A DNA stretch of 48,051 nucleotides from an uncultured Oxalobacteraceae bacterium (GCA_946480015.1 CAMLIL010000041.1:1-48051), one strand, 5' to 3'; numbered from the stretch's first letter, positions 16,823 to 26,060 are shown. Notes: a model not told the origin generated them from the sequence alone. Translations and numbers: made by a program.

Positions 16823-16839
16823 TTGGACAAAGTGTCCAA
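16823..16839. promoter_or_regulatory. 17-base palindrome between the MHS transporter and cyoA
   Basis: TTGGACAAAGTGTCCAA has perfect 7-base arms around a 3-base centre. It lies 41 bases from the transporter ATG (minus strand) and 66 bases from the cyoA ATG (plus strand). The position suits an operator for either gene. The cognate regulator is not identifiable; the RegA-type regulator of the same operon is a candidate only by proximity. Confidence 0.45.
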
Positions 16840-16905
16840 TGTTCAGCGCCGGCTGTCGGCATTACAGTAGCACGATCTCCCCTAGTCTGTAGAGAAAAAC
16901 ACTGC

Positions 16906-17913
16906 ATGATTCACCTCAACTTACGTCGTAGCCTGAGCCTGCTGCCGGTATTCTTACTGGCGGGATGCAATACGGTGGTGATGAATCCGTCCGGCGACAT
17001 CGCTTCCCAGCAGGCGCACCTGATCGTCATTTCCACCGCGCTAATGCTGCTAATCATCGTCCCGGTGATCGTCCTGACCCTGCTGTTTGCCTGGCGCTAT
17101 CGCAAGAACAACACCAGCGCCAAGTACGAGCCCAACTGGGATCACTCGACCCAGCTGGAACTGGTGATCTGGGGCGCGCCGCTCCTGATCATCATCGCGC
17201 TGGGCCTGATCACCTGGATCAGTACCCACTTGCTGGACCCTTACCGTCCGCTGTCGCGCCTGGACGAGCACCGTCCGCTGGCGGCCGGCGTCAAGCCGCT
17301 CGAAGTGCAGGTGGTGGCGCTGGACTGGAAATGGCTGTTCATTTATCCCGAACAAGGTATCGCCACCGTCAATGAACTGGTGACCCCGGTGGACGTGCCG
17401 ATCCGCTTCAAGATCAGCGCCTCGACGGTGATGAATTCCTTCTACATCCCCGCGCTGGCCGGCCAGATCTACGCCATGCCGGGCATGGAAACCACCCTGC
17501 ACGCCGTGCTCAACAAGCCGGGCCAGTACGAAGGCTTTTCCGCCAACTACAGCGGCGCCGGTTTTTCGCACATGCGCTTCAAGTACAGCGGCCTGAACCA
17601 GATCGACTTCGACAAGTGGGTCGCTGCCACCCGCGCCGCCGGCGGCGCCCTCGACCGCGCCACCTACCTGGCGCTGGAAAAGCCCAGCGAGCGCGATCCG
17701 GTGCGCCGTTTCGGCACGGCCGAAGCCGGCCTGTTCCATGCCATCGTGAACCGCTGCGTGGCGCCCGGCGCCGTCTGCATGAGCGAGACGATGGCCGTGG
17801 ACGCCAAGCGCGCCAGCGAAGGCCTCAAAACGACGCAGGCGGAAATCTGCACCACCCCTGCCGTCAAGCAGCCCATGATTTCGATGACGAGTGACCATGC
17901 AAGCAAATACTGA
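16906..17913 (+). CDS. cyoA: cytochrome o ubiquinol oxidase subunit II
   Basis: The gene encodes 335 residues. A lipoprotein signal ends in LLAGC (Cys21). Two membrane segments (about 43-65 and 85-105) precede the periplasmic cupredoxin-like domain, which contains [22 protein letters not shown] and a [18 protein letters not shown] block typical of quinol oxidases. The CuA-binding Cys and His residues of cytochrome c oxidases are absent, as expected. A long C-terminal tail of about 80 residues with several Cys follows. It forms the quinol-oxidising complex with CyoB, C and D in the inner membrane. The 3' end overlaps cyoB by 17 bases. Confidence 0.95.
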   Translation: MIHLNLRRSLSLLPVFLLAGCNTVVMNPSGDIASQQAHLIVISTALMLLIIVPVIVLTLLFAWRYRKNNTSAKYEPNWDHSTQLELVIWGAPLLIIIALGLITWISTHLLDPYRPLSRLDEHRPLAAGVKPLEVQVVALDWKWLFIYPEQGIATVNELVTPVDVPIRFKISASTVMNSFYIPALAGQIYAMPGMETTLHAVLNKPGQYEGFSANYSGAGFSHMRFKYSGLNQIDFDKWVAATRAAGGALDRATYLALEKPSERDPVRRFGTAEAGLFHAIVNRCVAPGAVCMSETMAVDAKRASEGLKTTQAEICTTPAVKQPMISMTSDHASKY

Positions 17914-19900
17914 TCTCACCAAGCTGGTTTTCGGCCGCCTGAGCTGGGAAGCCATTCCCTTCCACGAGCCCATCCTGCTCGCGACCTTCGCCATGGTCGC
18001 CCTGGGCGGCCTGGCCGTGCTGGGCGCCCTGACCAAATACAAACTGTGGGGCACCCTGTGGCGCGACTGGATCACCAGCATCGACCACAAGAAAATCGGC
18101 ATCATGTACATGATCCTGGGCCTGGTCATGCTGCTGCGCGGCTTTGCCGACGCCCTGATGATGCGCGCCCAGCAAGCCATCGCTTTCGGCGACAACCCCG
18201 GCTTTTTGCCGCCGCACCACTACGACCAGATCTTCACCGCGCACGGCGTGATCATGATCTTCTTCGTGGCGATGCCGCTGGTGACCGGCCTGATGAACTA
18301 TGTGGTGCCGCTGCAGATCGGCGCGCGCGACGTGGCGTTTCCCTTCCTCAACAACTTCAGCTTCTGGATGACCACCTTCGGCGCCTTGCTGGTGATGGCC
18401 TCGCTGTTCGTGGGCGAATTCGCCCGCACCGGCTGGCTGGCCTATCCGCCGCTGTCGGGCATCCTGGCCAGCCCGGACGTCGGGGTCGACTACTACATAT
18501 GGTCGCTGCAGATCGCCGGGATCGGCACCCTGTTATCCGGGGTGAACCTGATCGTCACCATCGTCAAGATGCGCGCGCCCGGCATGGACCTGATGAAAAT
18601 GCCGGTGTTCACCTGGACCAGCCTGTGCACCAACGTGCTGATCGTGGCCGCCTTCCCGGTGCTGACCGCCGTGCTGGGCATGCTGTCGCTGGACCGCGTG
18701 TTCCACACCAACTTCTTCACCAATGAACTGGGCGGCAACGCCATGATGTACGTGAACCTGATCTGGATCTGGGGCCACCCCGAGGTCTACATCCTGGTGC
18801 TGCCGGTGTTCGGCATTTTCTCGGAAGTGGTCTCGACCTTCTCCAGCAAGCGCCTGTTCGGCTACACCTCGATGGTGTACGCGACCGTCGTGATCACCAT
18901 CCTGTCCTACCTGGTGTGGCTGCACCACTTCTTCACCATGGGATCGGGCGCGAGCGTGAACTCGTTCTTCGGCATCACCACGATGATCATCTCGATTCCG
19001 ACCGGCGCCAAGATCTTCAACTGGCTGTTCACCATGTACCGCGGCCGCATCCGCTTCGAGCTGCCGATGATGTGGACCGTCGCCTTCATGGTCACCTTCG
19101 TCATCGGCGGCATGACCGGCGTGCTGCTGGCGGTGCCGGCGGCCGACTTCGTGCTGCACAACAGCCTGTTCCTGATCGCCCACTTCCACAACGTGATCAT
19201 CGGCGGCGTGCTGTTCGGCCTGTTCGCGGCGATTAACTACTGGTACCCGAAAGCCTTCGGCTACAAGCTCGACACCTACTGGGGCAAGTGGTCGTTCTGG
19301 CTGTGGGTGATCGGCTTCTACCTGGCCTTCATGCCGCTGTACGTGCTGGGCCTGATGGGCGTGACGCGCCGCATGAGCCACTTCGAAGATCCATCGCTGC
19401 AGATCTGGTTCCAGATCGCCGCGTTCGGCGCGGTGCTGATCGCGCTGGGCATCGGCGCCATGCTGATGCAATTCGTGGTCAGCTACCTGCGCCGCGAGCA
19501 GCTGCGCGACGTGACCGGCGACCCATGGAACGGCCGCACCCTGGAATGGTCGACCTCGTCGCCACCGCCGGACTACAACTTCGCCTTCACGCCGGTGGTG
19601 TACGACCAGGACACCTGGGCCGACATGAAAGCCAACCAGTATGCCCGTCCGCGCGACGGCTTCACCGACATCCACATGCCCAAGAACACCTGGGCCGGCT
19701 TCGTCATCGCCGCGCTGTCGGCGGCGGTGGGCTTCGCCCTGATCTGGCAAATGTGGATTCCCGCCGTGGCCGCCTTCGCCGCCGTCATGGTGACCATCAT
19801 CGTCCACACCTTCAATTACCAGCGCGATTACCACATCCACGCGGATGAAGTGACCCGTACCGAGGAAGCGCGCACCCGTCTGCTGGAACAATATGTCTGA
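17897..19900 (+). CDS. cyoB: cytochrome o ubiquinol oxidase subunit I
   Basis: The gene encodes 667 residues from the ATG at 17897; a GTG at 17891 is in frame. This is the catalytic haem-copper subunit. It has the low-spin haem ligand region AHGVIMIFF, the active-site [15 protein letters not shown] with the His-Tyr cross-link pair, the CuB histidines in LHHFF, and the haem ligands in AHFHNVI, within about 15 membrane helices. Length matches E. coli CyoB (663). It reduces O2 to water with quinol electrons and pumps protons. The 3' end overlaps cyoC by 8 bases. Confidence 0.97.
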   Translation: MQANTDLTKLVFGRLSWEAIPFHEPILLATFAMVALGGLAVLGALTKYKLWGTLWRDWITSIDHKKIGIMYMILGLVMLLRGFADALMMRAQQAIAFGDNPGFLPPHHYDQIFTAHGVIMIFFVAMPLVTGLMNYVVPLQIGARDVAFPFLNNFSFWMTTFGALLVMASLFVGEFARTGWLAYPPLSGILASPDVGVDYYIWSLQIAGIGTLLSGVNLIVTIVKMRAPGMDLMKMPVFTWTSLCTNVLIVAAFPVLTAVLGMLSLDRVFHTNFFTNELGGNAMMYVNLIWIWGHPEVYILVLPVFGIFSEVVSTFSSKRLFGYTSMVYATVVITILSYLVWLHHFFTMGSGASVNSFFGITTMIISIPTGAKIFNWLFTMYRGRIRFELPMMWTVAFMVTFVIGGMTGVLLAVPAADFVLHNSLFLIAHFHNVIIGGVLFGLFAAINYWYPKAFGYKLDTYWGKWSFWLWVIGFYLAFMPLYVLGLMGVTRRMSHFEDPSLQIWFQIAAFGAVLIALGIGAMLMQFVVSYLRREQLRDVTGDPWNGRTLEWSTSSPPPDYNFAFTPVVYDQDTWADMKANQYARPRDGFTDIHMPKNTWAGFVIAALSAAVGFALIWQMWIPAVAAFAAVMVTIIVHTFNYQRDYHIHADEVTRTEEARTRLLEQYV

Positions 19901-20504
19901 TACCACGCTGAACCCTAGCGCGCGCTTCTATGTGCGCGAGCACCATCCGGAAAACGGCACCTTGCTGGGTTTCTGGATCTACCTGATGAGCGATTGCCTG
20001 ATCTTCGCCTGCCTGTTTGCGACCTATGCCGTTCTGGGCCGCAACTACGCCGGCGGACCGGGCGGCGCCGAACTGTTCGACCTGCCGCTGGTGGCGCTCA
20101 ATACCGCCTTCCTGCTGCTGTCGTCGATCACCTACGGTTTCGCCATGCTGGAATCGCAGAAGAAGCGGGTGGTCTCGACCCTGATCTGGCTGGCCGTTAC
20201 CGGCCTGTTCGGCGCGGCCTTCCTGTCGCTCGAACTGTACGAGTTCGCCCACCTGATCCACGAAGGCAACGGTCCGCAGCGCAGCGGCTTTCTGACCAGC
20301 TTCTTTGCCCTGGTCGGCACCCACGGCCTGCACGTGACGTTCGGTATCGTCTGGCTGGTCACGCTGATGTTCCAGGTGGGTAAGCACGGCTTGACGGCCG
20401 AGAATACCCGCCGCCTGATGTGCCTGTCGATGTTCTGGCACTTCCTGGACGTGATCTGGATCGGCGTTTTCACCTTTGTCTACCTGATGGGAGTACTGCC
20501 ATGA
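19893..20504 (+). CDS. cyoC: cytochrome o ubiquinol oxidase subunit III
   Basis: The gene encodes 203 residues with five membrane segments. Family features include [25 protein letters not shown] near the N-terminus, [31 protein letters not shown], and the C-terminal [19 protein letters not shown]. It stabilises the oxidase complex. The ATG lies inside the end of cyoB and its stop overlaps the cyoD ATG (ATGA), so the four subunits are translationally coupled. Confidence 0.95.
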   Translation: MSDTTLNPSARFYVREHHPENGTLLGFWIYLMSDCLIFACLFATYAVLGRNYAGGPGGAELFDLPLVALNTAFLLLSSITYGFAMLESQKKRVVSTLIWLAVTGLFGAAFLSLELYEFAHLIHEGNGPQRSGFLTSFFALVGTHGLHVTFGIVWLVTLMFQVGKHGLTAENTRRLMCLSMFWHFLDVIWIGVFTFVYLMGVLP

Positions 20505-20878
20505 GCGATCACACTCACGCACACCATGCGCATCACGATGGGGACGGGCACGACCACGGCAGCCTGAAGACCTACGCCATCGGTTTCGTGCTGTCCGTCA
20601 TCCTGACCGCGATCCCGTTCTGGATGGTCATGGACAACGTGTTCACCAGCCCGCGCGTGTGCGCCTTCGTCATCCTGGGCTTTGCGGCGGTGCAGATCGT
20701 CGTGCACATGATTTACTTCCTGCACATGAACGCCAAGTCCGAAGGCGGCTGGTCGATGCTGGCGCTGCTGTTCACCGGCATGCTGCTGGTGATCATGCTG
20801 TCCGGCTCGATCTGGGTGATGTACCACCTCAACACCAACATGATGCCGTCGATGCATCAGATGCAGTCGATGCCATGA
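20501..20878 (+). CDS. cyoD: cytochrome o ubiquinol oxidase subunit IV
   Basis: The gene encodes 125 residues. A His-rich N-terminal tail (about ten His in the first 24 residues) is followed by three membrane segments. HMIYFLHMNAKSEGGW is the conserved block between helices 2 and 3. Subunit IV assists CuB insertion and assembly. The His-rich head is longer than in E. coli CyoD and might bind metal, which is inference. The stop overlaps the surf1 ATG (ATGA). Confidence 0.93.
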   Translation: MSDHTHAHHAHHDGDGHDHGSLKTYAIGFVLSVILTAIPFWMVMDNVFTSPRVCAFVILGFAAVQIVVHMIYFLHMNAKSEGGWSMLALLFTGMLLVIMLSGSIWVMYHLNTNMMPSMHQMQSMP

Positions 20879-21573
20879 CACCCCGGGCGCGCCGAGTCGC
20901 ACTGGCGCTGATCGCGCTGGTGCTGTTCGGCGGTTTTATCGCGCTGGGCAGCTGGCAAGTCGCGCGCCTGCAATGGAAAACGGCGCTGATCGAGCGCGTC
21001 AACGCAAGGGTGCATGCGCCGCCGGTGGCCCCGCCTGCCGACCCGTCCGATAAGGAGTATCTGCGCGTCAAGGTGAGCGGGATCTTCCTGCACCGGCTGG
21101 CCGTGCCGGTACAGGCGGTCACGGTGCTTGGGCCGGGTTTCTGGGTCATGACCCCGCTCAAGCTGGCCGATGGCGCGATCATCCTGGTCAACCGTGGCTA
21201 CGTCCCCAAATTTATACCCGAGCCGGTCGTGAGCGGACCGGTCGAAGTGACCGGCCTGCTGCGCCTGTCCGAGCCGGGCGGCGCCTTCCTGCGCGATAAC
21301 GATCCCCGCCACCAGCGCTGGTACTCGCGCGACGTGGCCGCCATCGCCAAGGCCCAGGGCCTGCAGCGCGTGGCGCCGTATTTCATCGATGCCGAAGCCT
21401 GGCCGCAGGGCGCGGGCAACTGGCCGGTCGGCGGCCTGACCGTGATCGCGTTTCACAACAATCACCTCGTCTATGCGCTGACTTGGTATGCTTTGGCTGC
21501 GATGGTGGCCGGGGCTTACCTGTTTGTGCGAAAACTGGACCGTCGTTCCCGCGCAGGCGGGAACCCATGCTGA
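20875..21573 (+). CDS. SURF1-family oxidase assembly protein
   Basis: The gene encodes 232 residues with one membrane helix at each end and a periplasmic domain. Family motifs are seen: LGSWQVARLQWKTALIERV near the start, IILVNRGYVP, FLRDNDPRHQRWYSRDV, and the C-terminal NHLVYALTWYALAAM. SURF1 proteins help insert haem a or o into subunit I of haem-copper oxidases, fitting its place at the end of cyoABCD. The last ten codons (RRSRAGGNPC) are written by a palindromic intergenic repeat (21541-21612), so the natural C-terminus has probably been replaced or extended by that element. Confidence 0.85.
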   Translation: MTPRARRVALALIALVLFGGFIALGSWQVARLQWKTALIERVNARVHAPPVAPPADPSDKEYLRVKVSGIFLHRLAVPVQAVTVLGPGFWVMTPLKLADGAIILVNRGYVPKFIPEPVVSGPVEVTGLLRLSEPGGAFLRDNDPRHQRWYSRDVAAIAKAQGLQRVAPYFIDAEAWPQGAGNWPVGGLTVIAFHNNHLVYALTWYALAAMVAGAYLFVRKLDRRSRAGGNPC

Positions 21574-21612
21574 GCGTGCGCGGCATGGGTTTCCTCGTTC
21601 GCGGGAACGACG
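21541..21612. repeat. REP-like palindromic element at the end of surf1
   Basis: The outer arms CGTCGTTCCCGC (21541-21552) and GCGGGAACGACG (21601-21612) are perfect complements. The interior adds GGGAACCCATGC and GCATGGGTTTCC as a second, imperfect stem. The GTTCCCGCGCAGGCGGGAAC core is the well-known mobile palindromic repeat type of betaproteobacteria (comparable with neisserial dRS3-type repeats). It sits 13 bases before the RegB-type gene, so the RNA hairpin could tune expression between surf1 and the two-component pair. Confidence 0.75.
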
Positions 21613-21625
21613 GCAGGGGAGGCGG

Positions 21626-22957
21626 ATGCAACACAACACGGATTCAATGCAAGGTTTAAGGCAGCTCATTCAGGGCAATGTCGGCAGTGCGGCCGGCCAC
21701 AAGAACATGATGCACCTGATTCAGCTGCGCTGGATCGCCGTGGTCGGACAGATCACGACCATCGCCACGGTCAGCTGGGGCTTCGGCGTCGAGCTGCCGG
21801 TGGTGTACATGCTCGAAGTGCTGGCCTGCCTGATCGCCTTCAATCTGGCCAGCCACCTGCGCTGGCACGAGCGGCGCCACGTCACCAACAACCAGTTGTT
21901 CCTGGCGCTGCTGGTGGACGTGATCAGCCTCACGGCCCAGCTGCACCTGTCCGGCGGCATCACCAACCCCTTCGTGTTCCTGTATCTGCTGCAGGTGATC
22001 CTGTCGGCCGTGCTGCTGGAAGTGTGGTCGACCTGGTCGATCGTGGCCATCACCAGCGTGTGCCTGGCCGGCCTGGCCCTGTTTTCGCTGCCGCTGCCCT
22101 TGCCGCTGGATTACCGCGACGGCGTGTTCAGCCTGTACGTGCAGGGCATGCTGATCTGCTTCCTGCTCAACGCCGCGCTGCTGGTGAGCTTCATTACCCG
22201 CATCAGCGCAAACCTGCGCGCCGGCGACGCCGAGGTGGCCAATCTGCGCCAGGTGGCGGTCGAAAAGGAACACATCGTACGCATGGGCCTGCTGGCATCC
22301 GGCGCCGCCCACGAACTGGGCACGCCACTGGCCACCCTGTCGGTCATCCTGGGCGACTGGAAGCGCATGCGCGAAGTCGCCGCCAACCGGGTGATGCTGG
22401 AAGAAATCGAAGAGATGGAAATCCAGCTCAAGCGCTGCAAAGCCATCGTCAGCGGCATTTTGCTGTCGGCCGGCGAGGTGCGCGGCGAATCGTCGTCCAG
22501 GACCACCATCAGGAGCTTCCTCGACCAGCTGGTGGCCGAATGGCGCGCCACCCGGCCGGTGTCGTCGCTGGCCTACGCCAACCGCATCGAGGCCGACGTG
22601 CCGGTGGTGTTCGACGCCGCGCTCAAGCAAATGATCGGCAACATACTCGACAACGCCTCGGAAGCCTCGCCCGAGTGGCTCAGCCTGGAAGCGGACATGG
22701 CGGGCGATACCTTGACCCTGACGGTGACCGACGCCGGACCGGGCTTCGACGAGGCCACCCTGGCCGAGTTCGGCAAACCCTATAATTCCAGCAAAGGCCG
22801 GCCGGGTGGCGGGCTGGGACTGTTCCTCAGCGTGAACGTGGCACGCACCCTGGGCGGCACGGTCAGCGCCCACAATCGCAGCGAAGGCGGGGCGGTGGTC
22901 AAGATCAGCTTCCCGCTGTCGAGCCTGATGGTCGACAAGGAGGGCGGCAATGTCTGA
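21626..22957 (+). CDS. regB: RegB/PrrB-type redox sensor histidine kinase
   Basis: The gene encodes 443 residues from the ATG at 21626 (GGGGAGG upstream). About six membrane segments (residues about 35-195) include the quinone-binding heptapeptide GGITNPF (110-116), a hallmark of RegB. The H-box is LLASGAAHELGTPLA with His229. Cys271, in QLKRCKAIVSGIL, corresponds to the redox-active cysteine of RegB. ATP-binding boxes are GNILDNASEAS, DAGPGFD and GGGLGLFLS. RegB senses the quinone pool and redox state and phosphorylates RegA. Placement behind a quinol oxidase operon fits feedback control of respiration. It overlaps the regulator gene by 8 bases. Confidence 0.88.
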   Translation: MQHNTDSMQGLRQLIQGNVGSAAGHKNMMHLIQLRWIAVVGQITTIATVSWGFGVELPVVYMLEVLACLIAFNLASHLRWHERRHVTNNQLFLALLVDVISLTAQLHLSGGITNPFVFLYLLQVILSAVLLEVWSTWSIVAITSVCLAGLALFSLPLPLPLDYRDGVFSLYVQGMLICFLLNAALLVSFITRISANLRAGDAEVANLRQVAVEKEHIVRMGLLASGAAHELGTPLATLSVILGDWKRMREVAANRVMLEEIEEMEIQLKRCKAIVSGILLSAGEVRGESSSRTTIRSFLDQLVAEWRATRPVSSLAYANRIEADVPVVFDAALKQMIGNILDNASEASPEWLSLEADMAGDTLTLTVTDAGPGFDEATLAEFGKPYNSSKGRPGGGLGLFLSVNVARTLGGTVSAHNRSEGGAVVKISFPLSSLMVDKEGGNV

Positions 22958-23483
22958 ACGGGTGCTGATGATCATCGAGGACGATGAAGCGCTGGCGCGC
23001 ACCCTGGGCCGCTCGTTCGAGCGGCGCGGCTACACGGTGCTGATGGCGCAGAACCAGGACGAGGCCGCCGGCCTGCTCAAGCGGCACAGCCCCGGCTATG
23101 CGGTGGTCGATCTCAAGCTCAAGAACAACGCCTCGGGGCTGAACTGCGTGCAGATGCTGCACCAGCACGATGCGGCCATGCTGATCGTGGTGCTGACCGG
23201 ATTTGCCAGCATCAACACGGCGGTGGAAGCGATCAAGCTGGGCGCCTGCCAGTACCTGGCCAAGCCCTCCAACACCGACGACATCGAAGCGGCCTTCGGC
23301 CACGTGGCCGGGCAGGCCGAGGTGGAAGTGAGCAACCGCGCCACCTCGGTCAAGACGCTGGAGTGGGAGCACATCCACGCGGTGCTGGCCGAGACCGATT
23401 TCAATATCTCCGAAGCGGCACGCCGGTTGGGAATGCACCGGCGCACCCTGGCGCGCAAGCTGGAGAAGCAACGTGTCAAATGA
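22950..23483 (+). CDS. regA: RegA/PrrA-type response regulator
   Basis: The gene encodes 177 residues. The receiver domain has acidic residues in IIEDDEA (10-13), the phosphorylated Asp54 in AVVDLKLKN, and Lys105 in LAKPSNT. The C-terminus is the very short Fis-type helix-turn-helix ISEAARRLGMHRRTLARKLEKQ (about 154-175), diagnostic of RegA/PrrA/ActR. In other proteobacteria this pair controls oxidases, photosynthesis, and nitrogen or carbon fixation. The genes share an 8-base overlap. The target here is probably the cyo operon itself, by inference. Confidence 0.9.
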   Translation: MSERVLMIIEDDEALARTLGRSFERRGYTVLMAQNQDEAAGLLKRHSPGYAVVDLKLKNNASGLNCVQMLHQHDAAMLIVVLTGFASINTAVEAIKLGACQYLAKPSNTDDIEAAFGHVAGQAEVEVSNRATSVKTLEWEHIHAVLAETDFNISEAARRLGMHRRTLARKLEKQRVK

Positions 23484-24510
23484 AGTAATGCTGCCCGCCA
23501 CCCGGTGGATCGGTGTATTGCTGATGCTCGGCTTCGCGATTGCATCGTTCCGCTACGCGTGGCAGCTGCGTGGCCGGCTCCCCCGGCCTTCCTTGCGGGC
23601 GCTGGCGCGCACGCTGCACAAACAGCGCAAAGCGCGCAAACTGCCGCCCTGGCTGGAGTTATTGCATGTCGTCGGATGGGCGTTCGCGTTCCTGTCGATC
23701 GCGGTGGTGGTCTCCGGCTATCCCACTGCCGGCAGGTGGATCATGATGCCGGTGCTGGTGGTCTTTTTTCTCGCCGGGATGGTCGACCTGACCATCCGCA
23801 TCAAGTACGTGGTGCGCCACGTCTGGTCCGGTATGCTAGGGAAAGTCTTCGCCGTCTCATTCGGCGCCGCACTCGCCCTGGCCGCGCTGGCGCTGGCCAA
23901 GCACATCGTGCACGACATTACCCACATCGATCCAAAGTATCTGCTCGAATCAACCGGCGCTCTGGCGGCACTGTTGCTGCCGGTGGTCTACTGTATGTTC
24001 GGCATTTGCGCGCTCGTTCTCATCTTCGTGTTTCAAATGATCGCGGTCGGGATTTTCATGACCGTGTCACTCTTGGTCGGATATTGGCGCCCGCTGCTTG
24101 GGGCGAGCAGGGGAGAACGGCTGCGTTTGCTGTATTACCGCATTACGCATGGGAAGCGGCCGCCCGGCGGGAAATTACCCAAGCGCAAGCTGTTCCAGGT
24201 AGATGATTTGTCCATGTTCGCACGACCGGTCTGCACCGCCGCGGTGATTGCGGTGGTCGGAGGATTGCTGGCCGAGTTTGCCAACGCGGCCTCAGGCCTG
24301 CGCCAGACGGTGGAGTATGCCATTGTCGGCATGGAGTATCGCAGCGCAACAAGCTGCCTGAATCTTCCCAAGGATAGCCTGGTCGCCTACATGGAAGACG
24401 GCAACGTGTCGGTGGCATCGGGCGACGCGCGCAAGCGCCGTTTCGAGGTTCAAAAGTGCGCGCTGACCAAGGCCGATGACGGCGAGCGCGCGTCATCGGC
24501 TGGTCTGTGA
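23473..24510 (+). CDS. polytopic membrane protein of unknown function
   Basis: The gene encodes 345 residues from a GTG at 23473, within the end of the RegA-type gene and preceded by GGAGAAG. An in-frame ATG at 23488 is the alternative. About six hydrophobic segments are visible (near residues 9-26, 64-85, 90-108, 124-145, 162-215 and 248-270), with two basic loops (LARTLHKQRKARKLPP; RITHGKRPPGGKLPKRK). The C-terminal 70 residues are soluble and contain two Cys. I do not recognise the family. It is the last gene of the cyo-surf1-regBA transcript and ends one base from the convergent crystallin-like gene. Confidence 0.65.
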   Translation: MSNEVMLPATRWIGVLLMLGFAIASFRYAWQLRGRLPRPSLRALARTLHKQRKARKLPPWLELLHVVGWAFAFLSIAVVVSGYPTAGRWIMMPVLVVFFLAGMVDLTIRIKYVVRHVWSGMLGKVFAVSFGAALALAALALAKHIVHDITHIDPKYLLESTGALAALLLPVVYCMFGICALVLIFVFQMIAVGIFMTVSLLVGYWRPLLGASRGERLRLLYYRITHGKRPPGGKLPKRKLFQVDDLSMFARPVCTAAVIAVVGGLLAEFANAASGLRQTVEYAIVGMEYRSATSCLNLPKDSLVAYMEDGNVSVASGDARKRRFEVQKCALTKADDGERASSAGL

Positions 24511-24511
24511 A

Positions 24512-25327
24512 TCAGCCTCGGATCAGCACCAGTGTGGACCCATCCTTGGCATTGCGGATATCGCCGAAGCTGCTCGACGGCGGCGGCCCCGGCAGCAGGT
24601 ACAGATCGGCAAATTGGATGCCGCTGAACAGGGCCAGCTTGGCGCGCAGCGCTTCGGTCAGTGGTCCGGCTCCGGCCACCAGCTGCGGCTGCAGGCTGTC
24701 GAAGATATCGCCGGAAAAGATCCCGCCCTCGACCCAGACATACACCCAGGCCACATAGCCGTCGATGTGGCCGGCGGCGGTGAGCACCAGTTCGATGTCG
24801 TAACGCACTTGCGCATCGTAATCGGGCCACCAGTCCAGTTCGACATTGAGGTCTTGCTCGATACTGACAAAGATCTTGCCCGAATCGTGGCCCGGCCAAA
24901 ACAGCGTGTAGATGCGTGGATCGCCCCTGCGCGACACCTGGGTGCCGGCCAGGCGCCGGTCCAGCTGGGCGACGAATTCGGGCGCGATCTGTTCGCGCAG
25001 CGAAATGACCAGCTCGCCGCTGCGGTTGCGGTTGACCATGATGGCCGACTCGATATCGTCGTTGAGCGCGCCGCCGACATAGCTCCACCAGCTGGTCCAG
25101 CCATCGGCCATATTGAGGGAGGCGTAATTGCCGAGGAAATTATTCTCGGTAAAGGCGTACACATTGCCATTGGTGCCGGCGTAGGCGTTGGCGCGCAGCG
25201 AAGAGATTTCGTTGCGCAGGGTGCTGCCGAACTTGATCCACACGTAGCGCCAGCTGTTGTTGAGGTTAAAGGTTTCGACCGGAGCACCGAAGTTGATGTG
25301 CTTATAGAATTCTGCGAAGACAGCCAT
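24512..25327 (-). CDS. beta/gamma-crystallin-like protein
   Basis: The gene encodes 271 residues from the ATG at 25327 with GGAGG 8 bases upstream. The first 100 residues hold two Greek-key-like motifs, VFAEFYKHINFGAPVETF and VYAFTENNFLGNYASL. Each ends in a calcium-binding style segment (NEISSLR and NDDIESAIM, compare N/D-N/D-x-x-S/T-S). The remaining 170 residues (from about 105) are Trp/Asp-rich beta sequence (LDWWPDYDAQVRYDIEL, YVAWVYVWVEGGIFSGDIFD) of unknown type. There is no signal peptide. Microbial beta/gamma-crystallins bind Ca and stabilise cells or spores; the role here is unknown. It is co-transcribed with the gene at 25347. Confidence 0.65.
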   Translation of the reverse strand: MAVFAEFYKHINFGAPVETFNLNNSWRYVWIKFGSTLRNEISSLRANAYAGTNGNVYAFTENNFLGNYASLNMADGWTSWWSYVGGALNDDIESAIMVNRNRSGELVISLREQIAPEFVAQLDRRLAGTQVSRRGDPRIYTLFWPGHDSGKIFVSIEQDLNVELDWWPDYDAQVRYDIELVLTAAGHIDGYVAWVYVWVEGGIFSGDIFDSLQPQLVAGAGPLTEALRAKLALFSGIQFADLYLLPGPPPSSSFGDIRNAKDGSTLVLIRG

Positions 25328-25346
25328 TTTGGGGCCTCCGTGGGGG

Positions 25347-25835
25347 TCAGGTTGGCTGCTCGGAACCGCCCGTCTTTTCCTGGGCACTTCCGCCTTTCAT
25401 TTGAGTGAAGTACTGGTCGCCGAACGCGGCGGTCAATACGCGTTGTTGCAGGGCTTTGAGCTGCTCGTTGTCGGTGGCTTGCGCGGCGAAGTCGCCGTAA
25501 TGCTCCAGCAGGGTGGGAGTGAGCAGGGCGCGGTTGTTCTCGTCCATGCGTTTGAGCACGTCCTCGATGGCCGCCAGCAGCGCGCCGGAGCGGCCCAGGT
25601 CGACAAATTCATTGCCGGCGCGTGGCGCGGCCGGCGGCGCCACCTTCATGATTTCCTTGACCTCGCCGCGCGCCACGAATGGCGGTGGCGTCAGCCGGGT
25701 CAAGCCTTCGGTGCGAAAATTGCGCGCCACCGATACCGGCTTCTTCGGTGTCTGGCCGAACTCGCCGGCCAGGCGCGTCTCTTCCCGTATATGTTCCGCG
25801 CGGGTCATCGGACCCTGCGGTTTCTTCGTTTCCAT
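25347..25835 (-). CDS. soluble protein of unknown function, partner of the crystallin-like gene
   Basis: The gene encodes 162 residues from the ATG at 25835, preceded by a textbook AAGGAGG. The protein is charged and low in hydrophobics, with a disordered basic N-terminus (METKKPQGPMTRAEHIREET) and a helical middle (GALLAAIEDVLKRMDENNRALL, ...EQLKALQQRVLTAAFGDQYF). It ends in a Gly/Ser/Lys-rich tail. No family recognised. It starts the two-gene unit with the crystallin-like gene 19 bases downstream. Confidence 0.6.
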   Translation of the reverse strand: METKKPQGPMTRAEHIREETRLAGEFGQTPKKPVSVARNFRTEGLTRLTPPPFVARGEVKEIMKVAPPAAPRAGNEFVDLGRSGALLAAIEDVLKRMDENNRALLTPTLLEHYGDFAAQATDNEQLKALQQRVLTAAFGDQYFTQMKGGSAQEKTGGSEQPT

Positions 25836-25875
25836 TTCAGCCTCCTTGCCATCAGAACGAAAGTTCATTCTATTT

Positions 25876-25892
25876 GCCCAAAATATGGGCAG
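25876..25892. promoter_or_regulatory. 17-base palindrome upstream of the crystallin-like operon
   Basis: TGCCCAAAATATGGGCA has perfect 6-base arms around AAATA, 40 bases before the ATG at 25835. It may be an operator overlapping the minus-strand promoter. The AT-rich centre could also serve in a -10 region. Confidence 0.35.
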
Positions 25893-26036
25893 GTCTGACC
25901 GCCAGCAAGGTCGATGCAGATCAGCTTGGAGGCGGGGAACTTTAGCGGGAGGCAGCAAATATTCGGTTGAGCGACAGATGTGCCAAAGTAATGCGCCGAA
26001 CGCAGCCCGTGGTTCAGCGGGACAATTGTGCTAGAA

Positions 26037-26060
26037 TAATCGGTAGCTAGCTATCGATTA
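26037..26060. promoter_or_regulatory. 24-base near-perfect palindrome, likely MarR operator
   Basis: The core TCGGTAGCTAGCTATCGA is symmetrical, with one mismatched pair. Symmetry continues to TAA/TTA at the ends, giving eleven of twelve pairs. It begins at the last base of a -10-like TAGAAT (26032-26037) and lies 27 bases before the MarR start codon. MarR repressors usually bind such palindromes at their own promoters, so autoregulation of the efflux operon is likely. Confidence 0.65.
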
